Source: Hymenobacter negativus (GTDB lineage: Bacteria > Bacteroidota > Bacteroidia > Cytophagales > Hymenobacteraceae). Taken from it: a DNA stretch of 64,000 nucleotides. This document shows positions 52,352-59,942 of the stretch, piece by piece. The position numbers and the translations under genes were made by a program. A model generated the notes under the pieces. That model saw only the letters and a program-made list of their open reading frames with translations. It searched no databases and was not told the DNA's origin. Positions within the stretch are counted from its first letter, which is position 1, and the number at the start of each line of letters is the position of its first letter. Location: contig NZ_JAEDAE010000007.1 of assembly GCF_016056375.1 (NCBI RefSeq), positions 62,001-126,000 on the forward strand. Direction: 5' to 3'.

Positions 52352-53191
52352 TCAGTGCAGGAAATACCCGGCCAGTCGGCGGGCGTACCCGTTCAGCAGG
52401 AAATAAGGCAGGTAGGGGCGGGGGCAGTTTTTGAGGGAGAAATGCGTGAAGTTGCGCAGGTTGCCGCCGCCCCGAATACCGAACAGATGCTGCAAATACC
52501 CGCGCAGCGTGCGCTGGCGGCGGGTTTGCTCCTGGCCGCTTTCGTCGGGGTAGGTGCTAAGGCGGGCATCGTAGTTGCAAAACACTGGGAAGCCGTGGCG
52601 GCGGGCCACGCTGGTGTAGTCGAAATCGGCCAGGTAGTGCGGCAGGCGCTTCTCATCGAACAGGCCAATGGCCTCGATGACGGCTAGCGGGATGAGCAGG
52701 CCCCGGCCCGGCAGGTACGTGACGGGGTGCAGGCCGTGGCGCTCGGCGGGCGTGAGCTCGCGCAGCAGGTCGTGGCGGGTGTTGGTGCTCCAGTCCAGCC
52801 GCTCGCCGCCGTACACGGGCTCACCGGTGGCGGCGTCGAGCTCCAGCGCGCCCAGCACGGCGGTGGGGTGCTGGTCGGCGTAGGCCAGCATCCGCTCGAT
52901 GAAATCGGGCAGGGCCAGTACGTCGTTGTTCATGGTGAGCACGCGGGTGGCACCCAGGGCCAGGGCGCGGCGGATGCCCGCATTCACGCCGGCCGTCCAG
53001 TAGAGGTTGCCGTCGCCAGTCACCACTTCCACCTCCGGAAACTCATTGGCCAGCACTTCGGCCGTGCCATCGGTAGAGCCGTCATCAACCACCACAACGC
53101 GGAAGTCGGTGCGGGTTTGCAGCCGAAGCGAGTTCAGACAGGCGCGGGTGTAGGGCAAGCGGTTGAAAACCGGAATGACAACGTACAGCAT
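52352..53191 (-). CDS. Glycosyltransferase family 2 protein
   Basis: A 279-residue GT-A transferase. Motifs are MLYVVIPVFNRLPYTRACL, VVVVDDGSTDGTAEVL, LTMNNDVLALPDF as DxD-like site, and LPHYLADFDYTSVARRHGF downstream, a pattern common in rhamnosyl- and glucosyltransferases of polysaccharide loci. The C-terminal segment (PYLPYFLLNGYARRLAGYF) looks amphipathic and may bind the membrane. It follows a GT4 gene by 36 bases. Confidence 0.93.
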   Translation of the reverse strand: MLYVVIPVFNRLPYTRACLNSLRLQTRTDFRVVVVDDGSTDGTAEVLANEFPEVEVVTGDGNLYWTAGVNAGIRRALALGATRVLTMNNDVLALPDFIERMLAYADQHPTAVLGALELDAATGEPVYGGERLDWSTNTRHDLLRELTPAERHGLHPVTYLPGRGLLIPLAVIEAIGLFDEKRLPHYLADFDYTSVARRHGFPVFCNYDARLSTYPDESGQEQTRRQRTLRGYLQHLFGIRGGGNLRNFTHFSLKNCPRPYLPYFLLNGYARRLAGYFLH

Positions 53192-53227
53192 AAAAAGGCT
53201 TGCAGAAAAAGGGTGGGAAGGTGGAAA

Positions 53228-54565
53228 TCAGGATGACAATTGGGATTGCACGGCTTCGGGGCGGTGCTTGCGGCGGCGCAGGCGCGAAAGTGGCAGCCCG
53301 CGCCGCCGGCCCAGCGTGAGCGGCTGGCCGGCCGGGGCCAGGTTCAGGTTGTGCAGCATGGTCAGGAGGCGGTCGAGGCGCTGGGGCCAGGTTTGGCGCA
53401 GGGCAAACTCGTAGCCGGCGCGGCCCATGGCGCGGCGCGCCTCGGGGTGGTCGTACACATATTCCACGGCCCGGGCCATGGCGGCAGTGGCCACGGCCGG
53501 CGACTCCACCGATACCTTAATAGCGGCCGCATCTGGCAGAAAGGTGCGGGCCCCCTGGTGGTTGAGTGTGATGATGGGCAGGCCCGTGGCCAGCGCTTCC
53601 ATAAACTGCGAGGCGAACGAATCGCGCAGCGAACCGAACAGAAACACGTCGCTGGCAAGCATGGCGGCGTGCACTTCGGCCCAGGGCACGCTGCCGCGCC
53701 AGGTCACGCGGCCCATCAGGCCGTATTGGGCAATCCAGCCGGGCACGAGGTCGCGCATCGGCCCATCGCCCAGCACGGTGAGATGGAATCGCACCCGCTT
53801 ATCGACCTGCGACAGCGCATCGAGCACCAGCGGCAGGGCCTTGTTGGGGTACAGCCGTCCCACCCACAGCAGCTGCAGCTCGGGCTGCGCCGGCCGCTCC
53901 GGAAACTCGGCCGCCCGGAAGGCTTCCGACAGGCCCGTATCGAGAAAAAGCTCCACCCGCCGGGCTCCCAAGCGCCGGGCCAGGTTGGCCGACTCATCGT
54001 TAGAAGCTAGCACCAGGGCGGCGTGGCGCAGGTTTTGGCGCAGGTTGTAGTCGAACGTGGTGAGCACCCAGGTGAAGGCCGAGCGCAGGGTTTCAGTCTG
54101 GAACCAGTCGGGCAGGTACTGGCGGAAGGCGATGGGAGCTTTCTGGGCGCCGCCCACCGGGCCGTACACCAGCGGCTTGCCCAGCCGCCACAGCCAGGAG
54201 CCCATTTTCAGGCTGCTGTAGGTGGCGTGATGCACCAGGTCAAAGTCGTTTTCCTGGTCCAGCCGCCGCGCCATCCGCCAGGCCGTGTATTGCCAGATGA
54301 AGTAGTGCAGGTACACGCCAAACTGCCAGCGGTACAGAAACTGCACCCAGCCGGGCACCTTGGGGTAGAGGAACTGAATGCGGCCGGCCGCGCCCTCGTG
54401 GGTATTGTTGGCGAGGAAGGTGGCAATGCCCAGCCGGCCATACGGGGTAGTGAGGCACCACACGCGGTGGCCGCGCTGCGCCATGCCCCAGGCCCAGTGG
54501 AAGCCGTTGCCGCACTCGCCGCCTTGGGCGGGGTTGCAGGCGTAGGAGGAGACGAGAACATTCAT
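53228..54565 (-). CDS. Glycosyltransferase family 4 protein
   Basis: A 445-residue GT-B enzyme. The N-terminal domain starts MNVLVSSYACNPAQGGE, with FHWAWGMAQRGHRVW. The C-terminal domain shows QLLWVGRLYPNKAL and DSFASQFMEALATGLPII, the EX7E-like region where the first Glu is Asp. It overlaps the upstream gene by four bases and so is translationally coupled. Its donor and acceptor are not known. Confidence 0.93.
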   Translation of the reverse strand: MNVLVSSYACNPAQGGECGNGFHWAWGMAQRGHRVWCLTTPYGRLGIATFLANNTHEGAAGRIQFLYPKVPGWVQFLYRWQFGVYLHYFIWQYTAWRMARRLDQENDFDLVHHATYSSLKMGSWLWRLGKPLVYGPVGGAQKAPIAFRQYLPDWFQTETLRSAFTWVLTTFDYNLRQNLRHAALVLASNDESANLARRLGARRVELFLDTGLSEAFRAAEFPERPAQPELQLLWVGRLYPNKALPLVLDALSQVDKRVRFHLTVLGDGPMRDLVPGWIAQYGLMGRVTWRGSVPWAEVHAAMLASDVFLFGSLRDSFASQFMEALATGLPIITLNHQGARTFLPDAAAIKVSVESPAVATAAMARAVEYVYDHPEARRAMGRAGYEFALRQTWPQRLDRLLTMLHNLNLAPAGQPLTLGRRRGLPLSRLRRRKHRPEAVQSQLSS

Positions 54566-55602
54566 GACGACAATGCAGAAACAGGGTGAGGATGAGCAAC
54601 CGGAGCCGCCACGGGCCGGGGCGGCGAGACGGGGGCAGTACTAGTTGCCGGGAGCAGCCGGGCCAGTAGCCGCCGCGCCGTGGCCCAGGCGCGGCCGGCC
54701 AGGTGCTCGCGGAAATGGCGGGCGTCGCGGCGGGCATCGCGCAGCACCACGGGCGGGTGGCGCAGCGGAAACGCCAGCTCGTGCGCGGCGGGGTGGGCGT
54801 CCTGGTCGTGGGGGTCGAAGGTGTGAGTGGCGTCGTCGCCGAAGCCAATGTTGGTGACCAGATTCACCGCCGGAATAATGGTGAGGCCGCCGTTGCAGGC
54901 CACCGCGAAGTGCCACTGGTAGTCCCAGATGTGGGGCGGCTGCGGGCCCAGGCGCACGGCCTCAAACTTGCGCAGCCAGTACTGCCGCTCCAGCCAGGCG
55001 GGGTAGATGTTATCCAGCTCGCCGCGCCGGCGCAGCTCGGTGAGCAGCGTGAGGTGCAGGTCGAAGTGCCGCCAGGCGCGCCGCCAGGTGGCCCAGCCCC
55101 AGCTGTGCACCCGCCCCGAGAAATGGTAGGAGTCGGCCTCGGGCGCGGCGGGCTGCCGGGCCTCGCAGGAGAGGTTGTTGCCACTGATGTGCATCACGCG
55201 GCTGTCGTAGCGGTAGCGGCGCAGCAGCTGCTTGCAAAAACTGAAAAAGCTGGCCGTGGGCAGGCAGTCATCTTCCAGGATAATGCCTTCCGGCTCTTGC
55301 TGAAAGAACCAGTCGATGGCCGTGGCCGGCCCCAGGCCGCAGCCCAGGTTATCGTCCCGGAACAGCGTCCGGACCGTGCAGGGCCAGTCGACTTCGGCTG
55401 CTATCAGGGCGCGGGTTTCACGGCAGAGGGCGGCATCGGCCGGGCGGCTGGGGCGGGGGCCATCGGCCGCTACGTAGAGGCGGGCGGGCTGGGCCTGGCG
55501 CAGGGCTTCCAGCACGCGCCGTGCCGCCTCGGGGCGGTTGAACACGATGAGCAGCACGGGCGTATCCCGCTCAGGGGCGGGCGAGGTCGGGAGCGTGGGC
55601 AT
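54562..55602 (-). CDS. Glycosyltransferase, nucleotide-diphospho-sugar transferase fold
   Basis: A GT2-like protein of 346 residues starting at ATG 55602 (ATG 55617 possible). Seen are VLLIVFNRPEAARRVLEAL, the acidic motif GIILEDDCLPTASFF, and HSWGWATWRRAWRHFD. This is the pattern of EPS-locus transferases annotated as HlpA-like or nucleotide-diphospho-sugar transferase. Its 5' end overlaps the 3' end of the O-antigen ligase-like gene by about 32 bases, and its 3' end overlaps the GT4 gene, so these genes form one tight operon. Confidence 0.88.
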   Translation of the reverse strand: MPTLPTSPAPERDTPVLLIVFNRPEAARRVLEALRQAQPARLYVAADGPRPSRPADAALCRETRALIAAEVDWPCTVRTLFRDDNLGCGLGPATAIDWFFQQEPEGIILEDDCLPTASFFSFCKQLLRRYRYDSRVMHISGNNLSCEARQPAAPEADSYHFSGRVHSWGWATWRRAWRHFDLHLTLLTELRRRGELDNIYPAWLERQYWLRKFEAVRLGPQPPHIWDYQWHFAVACNGGLTIIPAVNLVTNIGFGDDATHTFDPHDQDAHPAAHELAFPLRHPPVVLRDARRDARHFREHLAGRAWATARRLLARLLPATSTAPVSPPRPVAAPVAHPHPVSALSS

Positions 55603-56899
55603 GGCGGACGGTGGCAAATGAATCGAAACGGGGCAGGCGGGCCGGTTGTGGGACGGTCGGCGCGGGCACGGGCATCCGGCCGGGCTCGGCGGCCGCAGCC
55701 AGCGAGAGGCCCAGCAGCCCGAAGAAGTACAGGGGCCAGTCGTAGGAAATGCTGTAAACCAATGAGCTGATGCTGTACACGATGAGCACCGCCGAAGTGG
55801 GCGGCAGCGGGGCGCGGCTCAGCAGGCGGCGGCCCAACAGTAGCAGCGGCACCGCCACCGTGAGCAGCAGCCCGAGAATGCCGAAATAGAACAGCCGGTC
55901 GACGTAGAAGCTGTGGAAATGGTGGCCCGTGCCGTCGGCCCACACCTGCACCTGGCCGCCGCCATCCTCGGCCAGCGTGTAGAACTGCACCGGCAGCTCA
56001 AAGCCTTTCAGGCGCATGCCGGCAATGGGGTATTCTTCCAGAAAGGGCTTATAAGCCTCGAACTGCTTCAGGCGCCAACTGCCGGTGCCCTGCTTGTCGG
56101 GGTGCATGATGTCGCCGATGCTGGTTTCCAGCTTCTTCACCACTTTGGGGTCGCTGAGGGCCACCAGGCCGCCCGAAACCAGCACAAACAGCGGCAGCAG
56201 CACCATGGGCAGCAGCCGGGCCGAGCTCAGGCGGGCACCTTCCACGCGGCCCAGCAGCAGCAGCCCCGTGTTCAGGGCCAGCGCCGCGCCCATGGCCACC
56301 CACACCGAGCGGTGCTGCAGAAAGATGACCAGCGCCGCCCCCATAAAAAACAGTATCAGGCGCATCATCCCGCCTCGCGTCAGGTACTGATTGAGGTAGT
56401 AGAGCGTGGGCAGCAGCAACATCATGGCCGACGTGGAAGCAAACCCCCGCTCGTTGTCGAGAAAGGCCGACAAACTCAGCGCATCGGGGTGGTACACGGC
56501 CAGGTCGGCCAGCAGGCCCAGCATCACGGTACCCATCAGCAGGCCAAACGGTGGCGGCCCAAACCGCCGATAAAACGCATACAGGCCAAACACATGGCTT
56601 AATATCAGTAGCTTGGCGAAGACGTGCGGGTACACCATCCACGTGCCCCAGCCAGCGTATGACTCCAGCGCCAGCCCGCCCAATGCCGCCACCACCACCA
56701 GAAACCAGCGCCGCATCAGCGGCTGCATATACCGGAAATACAGCACCGAAAAGCCGCAGGAAGTAGCCAGCAGCAGCAGCCCAAATTTGGCCAGCACCGG
56801 CGAGCCTTCATCGGCCAGCGCAAACTCCGTGAAGGCCCGGTCCGTGATGAGCCCCCCCAGCACCGGCAGCACGTACAGAAAGCGTAGACTTAGCTTCAT
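55571..56899 (-). CDS. O-antigen ligase/polymerase family membrane protein
   Basis: A 442-residue polytopic protein starting at ATG 56899 (MKLSLRFLYVLPVLGG); ATG 56929 is an alternative, and the frame further up is non-coding and crosses an inverted repeat. About ten to twelve membrane segments are visible. The family loop reads GTGSWRLKQFEAYKPFLEEYPIAGM, with HFHSFYVDRLFYFGILGLLL after it, matching the Wzy_C/O-antigen ligase domain. It should polymerise EPS repeat units or ligate them, in the periplasm. In an EPS locus with flippase and BY-kinase, the Wzy polymerase role is more likely. Confidence 0.9.
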   Translation of the reverse strand: MKLSLRFLYVLPVLGGLITDRAFTEFALADEGSPVLAKFGLLLLATSCGFSVLYFRYMQPLMRRWFLVVVAALGGLALESYAGWGTWMVYPHVFAKLLILSHVFGLYAFYRRFGPPPFGLLMGTVMLGLLADLAVYHPDALSLSAFLDNERGFASTSAMMLLLPTLYYLNQYLTRGGMMRLILFFMGAALVIFLQHRSVWVAMGAALALNTGLLLLGRVEGARLSSARLLPMVLLPLFVLVSGGLVALSDPKVVKKLETSIGDIMHPDKQGTGSWRLKQFEAYKPFLEEYPIAGMRLKGFELPVQFYTLAEDGGGQVQVWADGTGHHFHSFYVDRLFYFGILGLLLTVAVPLLLLGRRLLSRAPLPPTSAVLIVYSISSLVYSISYDWPLYFFGLLGLSLAAAAEPGRMPVPAPTVPQPARLPRFDSFATVRHAHAPDLARP

Positions 56900-56998
56900 C
56901 TTGGAGTTTGGGTTTTTTTGAATGTTCATGCCGTGGTGTGCCGTTCGCTGGAGCCTCACCTTTGGCCCCTCTGCAGAAAAGAAAGGATACCGGCCTGG

Positions 56999-57081
56999 CT
57001 GTAGCGTAGACTCTGCGAGTCCGCGCATCGCACGGAGTAGTTCGGTCAGGCAGGCGCGGACTCGCAGAGTCCACGCTACAG
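56999..57081. repeat. 28-base near-perfect inverted repeat in the EPS operon
   Basis: CTGTAGCGTAGACTCTGCGA plus GTCCGCGC (56999-57026) is inverted at 57054-57081 with one mismatch (which can form a G-T wobble in RNA). The loop is 27 bases. It starts nine bases after the stop codon of the upstream gene and precedes the O-antigen ligase-like gene. It is a likely dispersed repeat; in RNA it would form a very stable hairpin. Confidence 0.85.
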
Positions 57082-57089
57082 ACTTGCGA

Positions 57090-58202
57090 TTAGCAAGCCA
57101 CCATCGGCGAGTCCTCTCGGGCTTCCTCGTACACGCGGTGCGTATCGGCCACAGTGCGGTTCCAGGTGAAATCACGCACCCGGTCCTGGCCGCGGCGCAC
57201 CAGAATCTGCCGCAGGGCGCGGTCGTAGAGCACGCGGTCTAGCTGTTCGTGCAGTTCGTCGGCATCGTGCGGGGCGAAGTAGAGGGCCGCGTCCTGCGCG
57301 ATTTCCGGGAAGCACGAGGCGTTGCTGAGCACCACCGGGCAATGCTGCCCGAAAGCTTCGAGAATGGGAAATCCGAACCCCTCGTACAGCGACGGAAACA
57401 CGAAAGCCCGCGCTCGATGGTAGAGGTGGTGCAGCTGGCCATCGGAGAGGTAGCCGAGTTGGTGGGCGTGCCCGGCTATGCCGGCCTCGCGCAGCTGGGC
57501 CATTTCTTCTTCGGTGAAGGGGCCGCCGCCGGCGCAGAGCAGGTGCAGGCCGGGGTACTCGACGTGCAGCATCCCGAAGGCCTTCACCAGGCAGCCGAAA
57601 TTCTTGTAGGCCCGGCGGCTGCCGATGAAGAGCAGGTAGTCGTCGGGCGCGGCCACGGCCTCCTCGTAGGGGTAGTGGCGCACGGCGTGGCCGTGGTGCA
57701 CCACGGTCACGTGGTCGGGCGGCACGGGCAGCAGGCGCAGCACGTCGGCCCGGGTGTTTTCCGATACCGTGATGATGCGGGCGGCGCGGCTGGCCAGCGT
57801 GCCCAGCTCCGGGCCGGGGCGCTGGTAATACTCGCTGAACAAGGCCGGAATCATGTCGTGAATGGTGATGACGAACGGCTTCTTGCCCAGCAAATCCAGA
57901 AACCAGGTTTGGTCGTTCACGGTGGGGTGAAACACGTCGAACTTCTGCCGCTGAATGGCCTTGCACGAGGCCCGGCGGTTGGCGTACTGCATCATGCGCC
58001 ACAGGCCGGGCACCTGCACGCCGGGCAGCAGCCCGAGGTGGCGGGTGTGCTTGCGGTCCTTCAGGTAAATGTTGTTGCTGAGCACCACGGGCAGCTCGCA
58101 GGATACCTCCGGCCCGGCGTGGTCGATGAGTTCGTAGAAGTAGCGGGAAACGCCGCCCACATCCTGGATGGAAAACGTTTCGGGTTCGTACAGGATTTTC
58201 AT
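57090..58202 (-). CDS. Glycosyltransferase family 4 protein
   Basis: A 370-residue GT-B enzyme of the GT4 (Glycos_transf_1) type. N-terminal MKILYEPETFSIQDVGGVSRYF is typical of mannosyl/galactosyl transferases, with FDVFHPTVND next and VITIHDMIPALF. The C-terminal signature is LLFIGSRRAYKNF and PSLYEGFGFPILEAF with EX7E. It starts 15 bases after the flippase stop. It likely extends the lipid-linked repeat unit. Confidence 0.94.
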   Translation of the reverse strand: MKILYEPETFSIQDVGGVSRYFYELIDHAGPEVSCELPVVLSNNIYLKDRKHTRHLGLLPGVQVPGLWRMMQYANRRASCKAIQRQKFDVFHPTVNDQTWFLDLLGKKPFVITIHDMIPALFSEYYQRPGPELGTLASRAARIITVSENTRADVLRLLPVPPDHVTVVHHGHAVRHYPYEEAVAAPDDYLLFIGSRRAYKNFGCLVKAFGMLHVEYPGLHLLCAGGGPFTEEEMAQLREAGIAGHAHQLGYLSDGQLHHLYHRARAFVFPSLYEGFGFPILEAFGQHCPVVLSNASCFPEIAQDAALYFAPHDADELHEQLDRVLYDRALRQILVRRGQDRVRDFTWNRTVADTHRVYEEAREDSPMVAC

Positions 58203-58217
58203 AGCTGGGGCAGGGAG

Positions 58218-59912
58218 CTAGGCAAGCTCGGTTTCAGCGGTGGAGAAATGGGTGGGTTGGGTCTCGGCCGGCATTTCGGCTTCCAGTTCGATGGCAAGGG
58301 CGGTAGCGGGGGCGGGCACCATGGCCGGCGCATCGCCGGCCTGCCGGGCCAGGCGCGCGGACATGGCGTGCAGCAGGCGCGGTATCAGCTTGTCGGAGGC
58401 CGTGGCGTGGGGGCCGGTGAGGCGGGCCAGCAGAGCGCGCATCACGGTGCGCAGCTGTACCGGCGGGCGCACCAGCACCAGGGCGGCCAGTACCACGGCT
58501 CCGGTCAGTACCTCGGCCACCAGCACGGCCAGAGCGGGCGCGTGCAGGGCCAGCAGCCCCAGCCGCACCGCCCCAATGGCCCCGGCCGCCACGGCCCCGG
58601 CCAGCACCCCCGGCCCGTAGGCCCCAATCACCGCGAAGGGTGCCGCACCCAATTCGCGTCGCATGATATTGGAATAGAGGGCAGTGCGCAGCAGTTCGCA
58701 GCCCACCATGGCCCAGGCCACGCCCACCAGCCCAAACTCGCTGCCCACGAACAGCAGCACGGCCAGCGCCGCCAGGCACACCAGCGTGAGCAGCAGCTTG
58801 TGGCTAAGGGCGGCCGTGGCATCGCACACCACCCCGGCAAACATGGTGATGGCGCTCAGCACATACGTCACGCTGATGACCTGCAGAATGGGCACCGCCG
58901 CCAGCCATTTCTCGCCCAGCATCACGTGCACGATTTCCGGGGCGGCCACTACCGCGCCGGCGCACACCGGCGTAATTATCATGGCCACCAGCGTGATGCT
59001 GCTCAGATATACCTCGCGCAGCCGCGCCCGGTTGGCCTGCACCTGGCTGAAGGACGGGAACACCACCTTCGCCACGTTGCTGGAAAGCAGGTACACCGGC
59101 AGGCCAATCAGCAGCCCGCCGCGCGTGTAGATGCCCAGCGCCGCCGGCCCCAGCAGTCGCCCAATCAGCAGCGTGTCCAGCGACTGCGTCACGAACTCCA
59201 CGAAGCTGATGGCCGACATCCGGCTGCCGTAGGCCAGTAGCGGCTTGTAAGCCTCCCAGCTAAACAGCGGCCGCAGCGTGTGCCGCACCGCGCCGTAGGC
59301 CAGGATGCTCATTATCAACCCCTGGCCCAGCGTGGCGCTCACCAGCGCCCACACCCCGAACCCCTGCCAGGCCAGCACCATGCCCAGCCCCAGGTAGCTT
59401 ATCAGGAACGAAGCCATCTCGAAAATGGCCAGCGCCCGGAAGCGCATGGCCCGGTGCAGCAAACTCATGGCCGTGCCATTCAAGCCACTAAACAGGATGC
59501 CCAGCGCCAGCGCCCGCACCACAGGCACCACTTCGGGCTGGTGCACGATGGTGGCCGCCAGCGGCGCGCCCGCCACCAGCAGCCCCGCAAAAAACACCCC
59601 CAGCACCACCGACGACGTGAACGCCGCCCGCACGTCGCGCTCCGTCAAATCGGGCTTCTGAATGATGGCCCGCTCCATACCCATCTTGGCGAAATACACC
59701 CCGAAGCGCAGAATGACGCCCGCCAGCGCCACCAGCCCGAAAGCGGCCGGGCTCAGCAGTCGCGCCATCACGGCGGTGTAGCCCACCTGCAGCACCGAGT
59801 TCACGATGGTGGCCGTCATCGTCCACTTCACACCATTGACGGTGGCCACGGTCAGGTTTTCAGGTTCGTCGGTGGAAGCCATTTTGGGTGGTGAATTTTT
59901 GGCGCTCAGCAT
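58218..59912 (-). CDS. Lipopolysaccharide/EPS flippase (MOP superfamily)
   Basis: A 564-residue membrane protein of the polysaccharide flippase type (Wzx-like or WzxC-like). There are about 12-14 hydrophobic segments; the N-terminal GVKWTMTATIVNSVLQVGY and ARLLSPAAFGLVALAGVI resemble the WzxC/TuaB branch. A long charged/Ala-rich tail of about 70 residues follows the last segment. It moves undecaprenyl-linked repeats across the inner membrane. It sits between the tyrosine kinase (30 bases) and a GT4 gene (15 bases). ATG 59882 is a possible alternative start. Confidence 0.93.
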   Translation of the reverse strand: MLSAKNSPPKMASTDEPENLTVATVNGVKWTMTATIVNSVLQVGYTAVMARLLSPAAFGLVALAGVILRFGVYFAKMGMERAIIQKPDLTERDVRAAFTSSVVLGVFFAGLLVAGAPLAATIVHQPEVVPVVRALALGILFSGLNGTAMSLLHRAMRFRALAIFEMASFLISYLGLGMVLAWQGFGVWALVSATLGQGLIMSILAYGAVRHTLRPLFSWEAYKPLLAYGSRMSAISFVEFVTQSLDTLLIGRLLGPAALGIYTRGGLLIGLPVYLLSSNVAKVVFPSFSQVQANRARLREVYLSSITLVAMIITPVCAGAVVAAPEIVHVMLGEKWLAAVPILQVISVTYVLSAITMFAGVVCDATAALSHKLLLTLVCLAALAVLLFVGSEFGLVGVAWAMVGCELLRTALYSNIMRRELGAAPFAVIGAYGPGVLAGAVAAGAIGAVRLGLLALHAPALAVLVAEVLTGAVVLAALVLVRPPVQLRTVMRALLARLTGPHATASDKLIPRLLHAMSARLARQAGDAPAMVPAPATALAIELEAEMPAETQPTHFSTAETELA

Positions 59913-59942
59913 GACCGTACAAGGGGATATTTGTCAACTGCC

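Noticed and set aside
52261..57081. Inverted repeats as ends of an insertion sequence
   Set aside because: The arms of each pair are only 22-27 bases apart, the two pairs differ in sequence, and no transposase lies between them.
56900..57175. Upstream extension of the O-antigen ligase-like frame
   Set aside because: It crosses the 57054-57081 repeat and overlaps the end of the GT4 gene; the membrane protein begins naturally at 56899 or 56929.
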